Shown piece by piece: positions 1 to 11,479 of a DNA stretch of 64,000 nucleotides; position 1 is the stretch's first letter, and every line of letters starts with the position of its first letter. The stretch is taken from positions 74,982,705 through 75,046,704 of the forward strand of contig CP136067.1 in NCBI GenBank assembly GCA_032622095.1, read 5' to 3'. The notes beneath the pieces are model-generated. The model searched no databases. It saw only the letters and a list, made by a program, of their open reading frames with translations, and was not told the origin of the DNA. This DNA is from Siphonodentalium dalli. Its lineage: Eukaryota; Mollusca; Scaphopoda; Gadilida; Siphonodentaliidae. The position numbers and the translations under genes were made by a program.

Positions 1-1205
1 ATTAAAACTTTATTGGTGACAGCACACTACCATAATGTACTTTTAGCTAATTAGTGTTTAGTTTGGACATTGGTCATAAAAATAAGAGTCCAATTCAGCT
101 CAGTGATTAATGTAAAAACATAGTGTCAGTGCGGTATTATCTGTGAAGTCACCATCAGACCTGTTACCCTCAAAAAATATTTTCCGGGAGATTGGTCACG
201 ATTTTCCGTGAGATTGGGGTCACAATCCGGGAGATTTTAAATAATTGAATTCCTGTTGCATTTTTGTAATTTCAATAAAGAAAAAAATTAAACAATTTTT
301 TTTATCATCTATCAAACATTGTAGGCCACGTATCAACAACCGTAAACTACTTTCGGTTTCATTTAGATCTCACGAGATTTCAACTGTCATGTTAAAAAGT
401 ACAATTCAGGAACGGACTTGTGTAAAGTTTAAAATCTAGAACATAATTACGTTTCTTTTGAATTTTATCATACCATTTCACGAGACCACGAGTCCTTAAA
501 CTTTTAATTGTATCATCGACGTTTTGCCGGTCTTTCCACAGAATCAGACATTTCAAAAACATAATGTATGGTCGCCAATTTACTGAGACAAATATAAATG
601 ACCATATCCAATGGGCTTCCTATATATAGGGATCATGCATAAAGCTCGTTTGTAATCGAATATGAAAACAATCTGGAATAGTTAATATTAGTTATATAAC
701 GTGAGGTTGCTCATCTCATTCCTCCTTTGTTTGTTAAAACATTTGGGCGACAAAGCATTTATTGCCAGACTAATTACCCGCGGCACATTGGCAGCTACTC
801 CTAGCTATCGCGGTATTCTTGCATAACCAGCCGTGTCTGCACCGGATGCTAAACAATCGCACCCAGGTAGTCTTGCATATTCTCGCTTACGGCGTTATAG
901 TACAACGAAAACGAAAGTAACATTTAATTATTTTTTTGTTTGAGTAGATTGTTTCAAACCGTGAGATTAGGAGGTGTCGCCATGACACCATGAGATGCAT
1001 GGTGAAAGCGGGAGTCTCACGGCGAATCCGGGAGAAGTAACAGGTCTGGTCACCATTGTTCACTCAAAGTGTTAAATAAGCATACAGTTATCTAATCAGA
1101 CAGCTGCCATTATAATCCGAGTTCAAAGCGTTCGCCGAACAAAACACCGCTATAAATTAAATTGGTATGAATATTCGATAGTACAAAACTACTATACTAA
1201 GAGTA
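1..1205. repeat. Dispersed repeat R1, copy 1, interrupted by a hAT element
   Basis: Bases 1-155 joined to 1049-1205 align with 52741-53035: both start with 'attaaaa-ttattggtgac', both contain 'tagctaattagtgtt', 'taaataagca-tcagttatctaatcagaca' and 'cgaacaaaacac-gct', and both diverge after 'ctactatactaa'. The copy here is opened by an 893-bp insertion. It lies in the last visible intron of gene 1, and may begin upstream of the window. Confidence 0.8.
156..1048. mobile_element. Non-autonomous hAT-like DNA transposon (893 bp) with 8-bp TSD
   Basis: The ends are CAGACCTGTTAC at 156 and GTAACAGGTCTG ending at 1048, a perfect 12-bp terminal inverted repeat. They are flanked by the direct repeat GTCACCAT at 148-155 and 1049-1056. 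An 8-bp duplication and a CAG-type terminus are hallmarks of the hAT superfamily. The paralogous unoccupied site is at 52886-52893 (GTCCCCAT), which independently supports the boundaries. Subterminal 'ccgggaga' and 'gagattgg' motifs recur at both ends. No transposase ORF is visible, so it must depend on an autonomous relative. A second member enters at 63929. Confidence 0.88.
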
Positions 1206-1400
1206 ATAGCAGTAGAATGCCTACTCTTGCTGGTCATAATATTCTCACAACAGCTTTGAGTTTTTGAATGATGGCCAAAGCATGACTAGTGGCATGGAAT
1301 ATGACCATACACAGAACATGTTCAATCAGACTTCATTGGCAATCAACAGCATAAAAAATATATAATGATGTCAATGCAACATGAATCTTATTGACCTTAC
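1206..1400. other. Intron of gene 1, nothing recognised
   Basis: AT-rich sequence between repeat R1 and the third visible exon of gene 1. The donor of that exon, read on the minus strand, is GTAAGG at 1400-1395. Confidence 0.5.
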
Positions 1401-1544
1401 CCTCCATTTTGTATTTAACGAATGTTGTTTTATCTGTCATCATGGCGTCCACAGCCAATTTCTCATAGTACATAGACGTGATGATTGCCACCGTCGGCTG
1501 CTGATTGTGTGCAATAGTTGGCATCTGTTTAACCATTTGAACCT
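1401..1544 (-). CDS. Gene 1, exon 3 seen here: start of a PNP/UDP-type nucleosidase-like domain
   Basis: Read on the minus strand the exon begins after a pyrimidine-rich 'ctttctatttcaacag' acceptor and ends at 'ATGGAGG|GTAAGG'. It is 144 bp long, entering in phase 1 and leaving in phase 1, with 47 whole codons. The peptide runs VQMVKQMPTIAHNQQPTVAI followed by a short helix-like stretch with YYEKLAVDAMM and ends KYKME. The 'PTVAIIT...E..AV.AM' pattern resembles the N-terminal strand and helix of the nucleoside phosphorylase / MTA-SAH nucleosidase fold, which cleaves N-glycosidic bonds of purine nucleosides or nucleotides. That family assignment is from memory of the motif. The catalytic part must lie left of the window. 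Its phase fits the exon at 6217-6335 exactly. Confidence 0.72.
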
Positions 1545-2162
1545 CTGTTGAAATAGAAAGTTGTTTTCCAAAATCACACAAGACCAATTTAGGTGTGAGA
1601 TATAAAAACATTAAAATGGATTTATTTCATTAAGCTTTTTCAATGACGATGGATGAAGTCATTAGATGTGGAATCAATCAACATTGACAAGGTCATTCGA
1701 GATAAACAAAATGGCTACTTCAAATTCAATGTCAACTTAGGAAATTATAATCGCAGTGCAAGAGCAAAAGATATTAGATAACAGGACTCTCACACCATAC
1801 AAAAACACTCTACTCAAAGAGAAGGTTTGGGTGGACATTGTGTCCCGCCTACAGATGAATAGAATAATTAAATTGGTATTTTATTTGTAAGTCATTAGAA
1901 AAGACTGTTTGGAAAAAATAAACAAAGAGCAACCCCCCCATGTAGGACAGAAATCTATGAGAATGTTTTGAAGCTATTGATACAGAAATTGTATATGACA
2001 TACATGTAATAACTTTCACCAGAACAGCAGACATATCAATGGTGGTACATGTACATGTATTACTTTCTGAAGTTGTCCAATGAAAACAAGTTTAATTTTC
2101 ATCAGAGAATATTATCAATTTTCTTCTACATTTCTCACACAAGTTTCATCATCACAGTTAAA
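1545..2162. other. Intron of gene 1, nothing recognised
   Basis: AT-rich intronic sequence; small open frames on the minus strand (for example 1849-2034) show no composition or splice signal suggesting coding. Confidence 0.5.
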
Positions 2163-3295
2163 CAAGAGACTGATTACGATTGGCAGATGTTAAACCCATA
2201 CCTTCAATAATACCGACCCAAAATCAGTGATCTAAAATGAATATATACCTGTACACATAATGTGGAGATGATCAGAACTACATATTAGGGAGTTTGCATC
2301 ATTAACTTGATTATGTATAAATTTGAGACTGATCAGATAAAGTATTGCTTTCGACATGGTTAGAGGTAGGGTTAATATGTTTAAAACCAACCAATTGATA
2401 CCAAAATCTATTCAGGGGAAGAATGTGTCATGATTAACCTGGATGTGAATTATGACAGTTATCCGGTGAAAAATATTTGAGTTGTTACATGAGCATGTGT
2501 CTATGGAATTGGTTGATATATTTAAGCAAACCAACCAGGGGTGTGTCTTCATAAAGTCTGTACCATGAAATATAAACACAAATATTTGAGTTATCAAATC
2601 GGATAGCATATGTCAATGGTTGGGTTGAAGGGGTTAATATTTCCAAAACTAATATACTTAATAGTTCATATAAAGCATGTGACTGAGTGACGTCACAAAA
2701 AATGATATCTGCATATTATTTAGCAGATCAGCAATTCAGTGCTAGATTCTCATGTATGAAGATATTATATAAATTGGTTAGTTATAGTCATGTGACAGTT
2801 TCAAGGCACACTGAGGCCTCCAATGAAAGATGTTAACCCTTTAGCGTTCAGAAGTTCAGATGTAAAACGTCTTGTCGCCTAGCTGCCAGAAAGTCCTAAA
2901 GCATCCGGCATTTTGCGTTTTTTTTATTTCAGTATATACTCCTTTTGTGAATTCACACACCAAAAATCTTTGAAATCCATTGATATTGTTCGAAGTAACC
3001 CCTGGAAAACTTTTCATGCATGCTGAACGCCAAAAAATGACAATCGAAGGGTCGTAACTCAGGTAAAAATGTCTGGCTGGGCCTAGTTTGCAAACTCATT
3101 TAAGATATTCCCATTTTGAAATCATATGCCAAGAATCTGTGAAATCCGCTGATAATTGGTTGAAATGACCCCCACACAACATTCCGGGATGGACGGACAA
3201 CTAGACAAATGGACAGACAGACAGATGGAACGGAACCCATTCCTATATACCCGCCAAAATATTTTCGGGCAGGGGATAATAAATATTTACCATAC
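2163..3295 (+). mobile_element. Diverged Family C (Helentron-like) element with a Family D repeat inside
   Basis: The head 'agagactgattacgattggc' plus 'agatgttaaacccatacctt' is a mutated version of the Family C head at 6852 and 33158. The 3' side ends in a degenerate 'aatatttaccatactata', resembling the Family C tail. From about 2832 to 3275 there is a different repeat, beginning 'ttaaccctttagcgttcag' and ending with the hairpin 'cccgccaaaatattttcggg' (3249-3272 region) after a run of 'ggacggacaa...gacagacagac'. A related Family D piece is at 36930-37165. Confidence 0.5.
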
Positions 3296-3621
3296 TATAC
3301 AATGGGGAGAGCGATTCACAACTATGAAATAAAAAATTCTACCTAATAAAATGAATTTAGATCAAGATAAACAACATCAATGAAGTAACATAAATACTGA
3401 GTTGCATTGGCTGGGATGGTGAGGTTATCACCTTTCAGTGTTGGCTATCGGTAGTGACATTGGTAATTTCCGTATTGGGAAAGGGTTAACTCTGCCCACA
3501 CAACATTTATCTTATTTATTTGTTTGTTACAGATCTATGAAACCAGACTATTGTTGTTTTATTGATACTATGATACTATAGTGTGATCCAAAAATAAGAA
3601 ACTGCTCACCAATCCCTATCA

Positions 3622-5653
3622 CACGGGGTCTCAGCTGCCACGTGAGAAGTGGTTCGCATTCAGTTTTGGACACGGTGCGCATTCGTCAATGTCACGGTGC
3701 GCACCTGCAATTTGACAACAAATGGACGACACGTTGCAGAAAATGGTAAGTATCTCTATCGTTATCAAGGATATAATATATGTGTGAGCGTTCATTTATA
3801 GTTGTTGCTATATATAACAATACAAACCATTCACTGGACCAATGTTCGTTGGCCAAACTTTGAAATATCGAACCGATCAGTAGGATTTGGTAGCTATATT
3901 CCCAGTGTCTGTTTTTAAATGCTATTTTTACTACAAAAGCACACTTTATTAGCTGATGTTTGCTAATATTTCAAAGAGACAATTTCTGCTTGTCCTAACG
4001 CGATATGAAATGTCAAATATATCAAAGGTATCGCACCATGTGCGTCTTTTAGTTGCAAGTCAAGCATGCCCCAGTGCGCATTTTCTGATGCTAAGGTTCG
4101 CATTCTGAAAACTTTGATAGGCCCCAGTGCGCATTTTGAATAGCTCTAGCAGCCGAAATGGGGTAACACGCATCTGAATCATGTGGAATGTTTCAAAATG
4201 AGCCATACCTGAGTAATAGATATATATTCCGATCAATTGTGGACACATTTGTTCCTAAGCGGATTCTTTATGATACTTTTATTGTTCGTATATATACTAT
4301 AGCTGTTGTATGCCGAGTTTATGAATATTTTGATACGCCCGTTTGAAGAAAAAAACGGTTGTATTATGTAAATGGGTTGTCCGTCCGCTTTAGGTTTCCT
4401 GATGATAACTTTAGATTGAATCAAGTGAACTGAACCAAATTTGGTATACATATCAAGTTCAAATACAGGTTCTGTCTACATCCCCCACTCTACTTCAGAA
4501 ACGGGCGTATTATGCCATGCCCCGACGGTGTGCTCTTGTTGGCACATGTATTGATAATGTGATCTCAAGCCTCTTTGTGTCCAGAATATAACCATAATTA
4601 TGGCGCGTGTGGTTAGAACATTGTTTTAGAAGTTTCATGCATGGACCAACATGAATGGGAAGACCAGTAAGGGGTAATAAATTGTGTTTCTAGAGTTGTG
4701 TATTAAGCATATTTCGAGTTATGTAAATTTACAATTTAGTTATATGCACGTTCCTGTGGGTAATGTTAAAACTATTTTTAGCTTGTTAAAATGACACATA
4801 CCTCTCATATACCAATTCCCTGTATTATTTTATTTTTCAGAGCAATTTCAGATGCTCCTATTGCCAACACAAGAGCGAATCTTCAGATGGGGCTTTGGAC
4901 TATGCATTTTCTTCTCTGACACTAATCCGAAGAATTTTTTTTTTTTTTTCAATAAAAAAGGATAGCCCTGCCAAACATGAAAAGGTAAAATACAGAAAAA
5001 TTTGATTTGGCGCTACACCAAGGGACATGACTCCAGCATGTGTGGTGTTACTGGTACTGTACCACAACTAGCAAGTAGAAATATGTCGAAATGCCTGTGT
5101 TTACTGCTGCAAAATATGCAGTTAAATGTCAAGGCATCGGATCGGAACTGGGGCATTTGATCGGATGCGAACACAAATGATAACATGCGATCAGAGGGGC
5201 ACCGTAGCATTTTCGCATTTTCGACTCATTTCAAAAGCCGTGTATTGTGACTTAGACGTGAAATATGACCACAATGGGTGGTTTGAGAGTGAGGAGTTAT
5301 CGGAAACTGGCCGTAGAATCGAAAAAACACACACAGTTGGTGTGTATTAAATGTAATTAGTCGGACAAGTTTCCATTAAAAATGCATTGAGTGATCGCTG
5401 TCTTGAACATATGACAACAAGTACACAGTTTTCAGCTAAAAGATCAAATAAACTTTTGGATCGATAGCATTGAGTCATTTGAAAAATAACCATAGCATCA
5501 AATGTAGATTAATCTCATCGTCGTCTGTCCAAAATGCGACTTATCTGTGATGACCTATTTTCTCGATCTGAAATGAACCGCGACATTGGCGAATGCGCGC
5601 CGTGTCTAAAATCGATTGCGAACCACTTCTCACGTGGAAGCTGAGACCCCGTG
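3622..5653. mobile_element. 2.03-kb DNA transposon with ~77-bp TIRs beginning CAC and 5-bp TSD TATCA
   Basis: The left end CACGGGGTCTCAGCTGCCA (3622 on) is mirrored at the right end by the reverse complement CACGGGGTCTCAGCTTCCA (5653 back). The match continues imperfectly for about 77 bp (3622-3698 against 5577-5653, roughly nine mismatches). TATCA lies immediately outside both ends (3617-3621 and 5654-5658). Inside each end are several copies of 'gcgcatt' or 'gcgaatg' (3677, 4075, 4128; 5590), which look like subterminal binding motifs. No ORF longer than 74 codons is present, so the copy is non-autonomous. A CAC start with a 5-bp duplication is the pattern of Transib/RAG-type transposons, but superfamily cannot be fixed from ends alone. 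Confidence 0.85.
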
Positions 5654-5658
5654 TATCA

Positions 5659-6216
5659 ATTGGATTTCAATCCTAGACAATGAACAATTAGCACACTCAA
5701 ACTGGTAATCCAAAGGTGTCAACCCAGTGTTTTTAACATTGTTGTTCATGTTTTGAAATATTTTGTTTTATTGCTTGGTTATACTAGTAAATATCATGTT
5801 GAAATTTGGTGTCATTTGACTCAGGAAGGTATCATCTGACTCAAGAAGAAGCTATCATTTGACTTTTTTTCAGTGGTTTGGGTATCAAATGATTCACACC
5901 CTTTATGACAGCCTTAAATTTATTTACATCAATAAGCTGAATGTGTTGTATCTGCAACTGTTTCCCCATCCTGCTAAATGGTTAATGCCAATAGACAGAA
6001 TATTCAGGAGCATTTTCCTGCAATATAGTGTCTTAACCTCTCCATGACTGCAAACAATATCTGCAGAATGTCCTATATTCCAAAATGCACATGAACACAG
6101 ACACTTTTCCTGGAGTAGCCATCCCCTCCCCCAACAAAAATCTGAGGCAAAAATAGTCTCCGACCATAAAAAAGTCCAAGATAATTTCTCGCCATGTGAA
6201 TAAGGTAATCAAATAC
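5659..6216. other. Intron of gene 1
   Basis: Contains a short run of imperfect 20-25-bp direct repeats 'atcatttgactcaggaaggt' at about 5808-5865, and otherwise nothing I recognise. Confidence 0.5.
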
Positions 6217-6335
6217 CTGTTTTGTCATCCAAAACTCGTCTGACAAAGGCACCATTTTCCATTTCCTGCACAAGCTCGCGTGATCGGAGTTCCTGGAGTT
6301 GTGTGGTTATCATGCTCTCTTCAGCATTAGTGATC
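6217..6335 (-). CDS. Gene 1, exon 2 seen here: second half of a winged-helix-like domain
   Basis: On the minus strand the exon follows 'atttatttccag' and ends at 'AAAACAG|GTATTT'. It is 119 bp: one base completing the codon left by the upstream exon (AG|G, Arg), 39 whole codons, then one base shared with the next exon (G|AG, Glu). The peptide starts ITNAEESMITTQLQELRSRE and ends ENGAFVRRVLDDKT. The pattern helix (EESMITTQLQELRSRELV) followed by a short beta hairpin (QEMENGAFVRRV) is what the recognition helix and wing of a winged helix-turn-helix look like. The domain call is inference from secondary-structure pattern; the exon itself is well supported by consensus splice sites and phase agreement on both sides. 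Confidence 0.78.
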
Positions 6336-6851
6336 CTGGAAATAAATAAAAAAAAAAACATTTTTCAACTCAACATACATGTAATATATTTTGTCCATAA
6401 ACAACAGTTAGCAAAACTTTGACATCATTTGCAGTTATGGTCATTGAATGTGAAGACTGGACATTGCTTATCACTAGTGGGTAAAGTTATCTGAGTGAAC
6501 AGTGTCTCATTTGTCCAGAAATGACTGAGTACATTAGAAAACAACAGTTTAGATTAATACCAGAAATCAGCTGAAATCTAGTACCATCCCATGTCACTTT
6601 CCTGGTCGAGATACATCTTGATACTGAGACCAAGTCTTCTCGGTCCACAACAGCTTGGGATATCGGTTGGGATGATGCTGTTTTTAGACAGAGTTTCGGC
6701 CCGTTGCTCGGCTATAATGGACGTTCATTCAAATGACATACTACATTTAAACATGGAGCCCGAATAGTCACGTAAACCACTGAATGTGGTTGATCACCTG
6801 ACATATCCGTGATTAATCTTTCTTCAAAACTATATATCATCTACAGTGATA
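6336..6851. other. Intron of gene 1, nothing recognised
   Basis: No splice-bounded coding, hairpin or terminal repeat recognised in this stretch. Confidence 0.4.
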
Positions 6852-9157
6852 GTACGAGAGGCCGATCACGATCGGCAGATGTTTAACCCATACCTTGGCG
6901 ATAGCGATTAGCTATTTTTATAAATTTTATAAATCCTTACATCAACCTTTTCATGAGTGCTAAAGTTTCAACAATTCACACTTAATATAGTGATCGTGTG
7001 AAAAATATTTAGTTATCACATTGTGTCAACAGGATTGGTGGAGGATGTTAATATTTTTAAGCAAATAAACCAAATGAGCCTCACTATGCAGGTTAGGGGC
7101 GTGTGCTCGTCAACTATGCCAAGAACTACATGTATAAACATAATCAATGGAAATATTTGAGTTATCAAATCGGATAGAATGGGGTTAATCTTACCCAAAC
7201 TAATGAACTGATAAACACAAAATAGTCTATACAAAGCATGTCATTGGATTTAGAAACCCATACAATAAGTCAGTCTCAAGAATACCAGCACCATTAATAT
7301 TACCCTGGAGCCCAAATGCAATTGAGGGAATTTCAAAATAAGACATTTCCTCTAATGATGAATATTCAATTGGTGATTTATTGAAACCCTTACTGAACCT
7401 GGATCAAAGTGAAAGGGATAATATTATATCTGTCTATCGCATAATATGTGTCTATGGAATGGTTTAATTTTAATCCCAAATCCATGCAAATCAAAAGTGG
7501 ATCACCATCAACCTGGACATAATATAGGAGAATGATCAAATGAAAAGCATCAAAACCATATGATGTGTGGAGAGGGTTAACCCTTTGGAGAGTATCTGTA
7601 ACGTCATATACATGACGTCATGAGTAAATTTAACGTCTACGTCATAGCAATAATTATTAACAAGTTCGGGTCAAAGGGTCCAATAAATCGTTTTAATTTA
7701 TGTGCATTTTTGTTAATGTGCGTTATCATAATCGATTGCACTTCTACATTTGGGACATTATATTAATCAAAATAACTCCTATACAAATCATTTATAAATG
7801 AGATGATTTATTGAAGTTATGTCTACATAAAATAACACTTCCTGAAACAACATATATGTCGTTCTACTCCTCAACCGATAAACGACATATATGTCGTTCT
7901 ACTCGCCAAAGGGTTAATCATTTTCAATGACATCATATCATGGAACTAAGGAATGTGTGGATTAATTTTTGTCTAAGATAAGACAACAGTGTCTGTAAAC
8001 AACAATGTCTGTAAAACATCCCTACAAAGTAACAATGGACTATTCCAATTTAATATTTTAGAATAGGTGTCCTATAGTGTGTACATTAATTAATGTAATG
8101 AACCTGTTTCAGCAAAGGGGTTAATTTAATATTGCACAGAAAACAGAACTCCACCAGATAGTCATCAATCAATTTGACATTATGATAAACAAATCCTGCC
8201 AGCCAGGGGTACCACTATCAGGCTTTATAGCATGTCATATCTGATGTCCATAGTGATAATTAACTCATTTCAATAACACACATGGTATGTGAGATATGTT
8301 CTCTTCAAATTCCCAGCAGTAATTACTTGAATTATAAAGGGTCATAACTCTGTTAAAATATATCGGATCAAACCCATATTCGAACTCGATCTGTATTTAG
8401 GGGTGATAAATTCATATACCAAATTTGGTGTTGATCAGATGAAAAATGTTTTGAGTCATAGGAGCTTGGGTGAATTCTAAGTAAACATAAGAGTGAAAAG
8501 GGTTAATTAAACAATACCAAAAACCATACAGACGAAGAACGTGCTAAGAAAAACCTAGGTAAGAAATATGAGGCAGATCAGAAGAAATATGTTCAACTTA
8601 TTGCATTGGATAGCATGTGTGTAAAGGGTTAACTATTTTCTAAACCGATCAACCAATCAATACCAAAAACTATAAAGATGAGGGGCGTGTCATCATAAAC
8701 CTACATATCAAATATGAACACAATCGGATAAAAAATACTTTTTTAAATTTTATTTTCGAAAAAAGGGTCATAACTCCTTTAAAATAAATCGGATCAAACC
8801 CATATTCGAACTCAATCTGTATTTTGGGCTCTGAAACTCACATACCAAATTTGGATCCGATCAGATAAAAATTGTTAGAGTTATGACAGCATGCGTAAAT
8901 TTGAAGTCGAAAAAGGGCCATAACTCCGTAAAAAAAACTCGGATCAAACCCATATTTGAACTCGATCTGTATTTTGGTCTGAGAAACTCATATACAAAAT
9001 TTGGTTCCGATCGGATAGAAAATATTTGAGTTATCGCACCATGTGTAAAGTATCTACAGACAGACAAACAGACAGACGGATGGATGGACGCACGACGAGT
9101 GGTCAATCCGGACGTCGACATTATGTTTACCATACTATGGTATGGGTAAACATAAAA
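6852..9157 (+). mobile_element. Family C Helentron-like element, full-length copy (2.3 kb)
   Basis: The head is 'cgagaggccgatcacgatcg' followed by 'gcagatgtttaacccatacc', containing the palindrome GCCGATCACGATCGGC. The tail is 'gtttaccatactatggtatg' plus 'ggtaaacataaaaa' (9124-9157), a hairpin. The head motif GTTTAACCCATACC is the near-exact inverse of the tail motif GGTATGGGTAAAC, so the element carries subterminal inverted repeats. The 3' third is built of ~150-bp tandem units ('gggccataactc...aaacccatattcgaactcgatctg...accaaatttgg'), ending in a 'gacagacagacgg' run. Length agrees with the copy at 33158-35367. No coding capacity is seen. Confidence 0.72.
7590..7920. repeat. AT-rich stretch with repeated 'gacgtcat' and 'acgacatatatgtcgt' palindromes
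   Basis: Inside the Family C copy, 'aacgtcatatacatgacgtcatg' near 7600 and two copies of 'acatatatgtcgttctact' (about 7850-7905) form short palindromes. They look like decay products of a nested repeat ('ttaaccctttgg...cgccaaagggttaa'), whose ends 'gggttaaccctttggagag' (7573) and 'ctcgccaaagggttaat' (7902) are inverted. Confidence 0.45.
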
Positions 9158-9470
9158 AGGATTAGCGTTGATATGATTGTTTAATGTATACTTTACATGC
9201 ATTTCCTGACAAATCAAAATTCTCTGGAAAATCAACAAAATGACCTTAACAGGGGTCTGTCATCATGAACTAGCTGTGCCATGTAATAACAAAACCTTCG
9301 GATGACAAATATTTTAGTTACCAAATCAGATAGCAAATGTCTGGTTGGGGGTTAATATTTCACAAATAGTTCAACACAATGTGGCCATGCCATACAAGAG
9401 CTGGGCTGTTGCCAGGTGCATACCCCCATGTGGCATCATACGAATATATTCCAGTATACCCATAATTTCC

Positions 9471-9807
9471 TTCAGCTAAACGATTTAATAGCGATTTTAA
9501 GGAATCGACTAGTCGCCAGAGGTAATCGACTACTAGTCGGACCCCTTCTAAGAGTTCCCGTTTCTATGCCTATATGACGTATAAAATGGGCCATGTGGCA
9601 TCGCAGTTTTGAGTAACCATCTCTTCTTTTCAGAACGTTCAAACGGAAAGCATGTGAACTATATAATCTCTCGTTTTGCCCGTGAGTCTGTCATGATAGC
9701 ACATAGGTAGTGCCTTTTCCCGACTAATCGACTAGCAGATTTCTGGATCGACTAATTTAATAATCGCGCCGACTTCGACAAAGTCAATTAATCGTTTCAA
9801 CACTAGG
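9471..9807. mobile_element. Short hAT-like non-autonomous element, TSD not found
   Basis: Read inward, the right end is 'tagtgttgaaacgattaatt' and the left end carries 'agctaaacgatttaatagcg', sharing 'aaacgatt-aat'. The interior is rich in 'atcgactagtcg' and 'cgactaatcgactag' motifs on both sides. Ends of the form TAGTGTTGAAACGATTAAT occur in hAT-derived MITEs. I could not find a matching 8-bp flank, so one end is probably eroded. Confidence 0.5.
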
Positions 9808-10109
9808 AGGTATCATAATAGTAACATTGTCTTACTGATATCCTGCAGCCCAGCTGTCAGACTAATTAATTATCTTGGCAGTGCCATGTGTGAACTATAC
9901 TGGCTCTTATGGAGTGGTGCCTGTATTTACAAAAGCAGCCAAAATACATCTACCGGTATTCTGGTATACATATGATGCATTATCTTCTGAACACTAGGCT
10001 GGGATGCTGGGTTATCATCAATAATTTATTGACATTATAAAAGCAAATATATGCATAATAGGGATTATCAAAACAGGACATCACAGGTGTTTTATAGAGT
10101 GTTCATTTA

Positions 10110-10537
10110 TCAACCTGGTTTGAAGTGGAAGGTATGTGTCTATGGGATATGTGGGAAGGGTTAATTCTTTTCTAAACCGATCAACCAATTAATACCAAAA
10201 CCTTTGAGGTGAGGGGTGTGTCATCATAAACCTGCATATAAAACATGAACATGATCCGACAAAAAATACTTGAGTTATTGCATCAGATGTCTATGGGTGG
10301 ATGGAAAGTGTTAATATTTTCTAAACTGATCAATTAATCGACACCAAAACTAGACAGTTCAGGGGTGAGTCATCATATAAAACCGGCACATAAAATAAGA
10401 ACATGATCTGATAAAAAATACTCTAGTCATAGCGTTGGATAGCATGTAGCCACAAGTACAGATATACGGATAGATGACAGATGCTCCAGAAGTTGGCATT
10501 ATGTGTACCATTCAAGGTATGGGTACACATAAAAAAG
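10110..10537 (+). mobile_element. Second Family C-type 3' end
   Basis: About three units of 'aaccgatcaaccaattaataccaaaac...gtgtcatcataaacctgcatataaaa' end in 'attatgtgtaccattcaagg' plus 'tatgggtacacataaaaaa'. This is the Family C tail hairpin without a matching head nearby, so it is a 5'-truncated copy. Confidence 0.55.
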
Positions 10538-10703
10538 GTTGTGTTTGTAACTGCAAATATTGTTGAAATTTACATCTTTTTGAAACAGACATTGAGAAGT
10601 TATGATTTCATATAATAACTTTTTAAAATTGAGAAAACATTTGCTTAATTAGAATTTAGTGAATTTGGTGCATTACCGAATAAAATTTGGATACATAACT
10701 CAC

Positions 10704-10812
10704 CTAACCAGATCTTCGACTTCAAGAACATTTGGATATGCTGACTCCAGAATGATAAGAAGCTTCTCTCTCAGAATATCTTCCTTTGGTCGCTTATCCT
10801 CCTTTGATAAAC
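10704..10812 (-). CDS. Gene 1, exon 1 seen here: first half of a winged-helix-like domain
   Basis: On the minus strand the exon starts after 'tttaatatttgaaag' and ends at 'CTGGTTAG|GTGAGT', a strong donor. It is 109 bp: two bases completing an upstream codon, 35 whole codons, then AG that joins the G of the next exon to give Arg. The peptide begins LSKEDKRPKEDILREKLLII and continues to EVEDLVR. An in-frame TAA just upstream and the lack of an ATG mean at least one earlier exon is needed; I did not find it. 'KEDILREKLLIILESA...LEVEDLV' fits helices 1 and 2 of a winged helix. Together with the exons at 6217 and 1401 it gives a DNA- or protein-binding module placed N-terminal to a nucleosidase-like domain. 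Confidence 0.76.
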
Positions 10813-11479
10813 CTTTCAAATATTAAAGATTCTTATTGACAACCATTCTGGTAACGATTAAAAACAGAATTTCTCTTCCCAGCTAAAATCTAGATTTCAG
10901 TGAAAAATAAACACAAGGCTGGTTTATTATATTATTTTCAACAACTATAGCTATAACATGGCACTGTTAATGTTAACCCCTTCTTTACTAAATTATGGAT
11001 TTTCCCCATCAGTTATAAAAGTATATACTCTTGATGAAACCATGCACTGCACATCGGAACCACTTTTTTATGCATCTGGCCATTTTGTTCACCACCCCCA
11101 AAATGCTAAATATCTCAACATATATTTCTAATAATTATATTTGGTATCCAGGAAGATTTTCTTCCTTTAGTTAAGGCTGTGAATCAGAAGTCTTTTTAAC
11201 TCTTTCTATTCTAAATGGATTCCCACTCAGTTATAAAAGAATACACAGAATGGTCTATCATTCATTTGGAGGTGTCCAGAAAAAATGAGCAGACTACAGA
11301 GATACGAATAAAAATTCAAGTGCAGAAGGATTCATATTCACTTGTGGGAAATGTTAAGATAATAAGTTCAACAAAAGACCTCAACATTTCCTAAGGGAAC
11401 TACTCATTGATGAGTATTTAGTATAGAAAGGGTTAATCAAGATGATGAAAATTGTTTGCCTTATTTAATAAATGCAATA
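10813..11479. repeat. Intronic repeat with two copies of a 'ttataaaagtatac' unit
   Basis: 'ccatcagttataaaagtatatactc' (about 11005) and 'cactcagttataaaagaatacacag' (about 11227) are two copies of one unit, each following a 'ctttctatactaaat'-like lead. The 3' end 'tgatgagtatttagtatagaaagggtta' (11408-11433) recurs at 50873-50899 with 'cctaaggtaccaacttatca' upstream there. It is a dispersed repeat with no coding. Confidence 0.45.

Noticed and set aside
8861-9238. 125-codon minus frame with 'RRASIHPSVCLSVC'
   Set aside because: Translation of the reversed 'gacagacagacgg' tract and Family C core units, seen again at 35157-35345 and 61187-61372.
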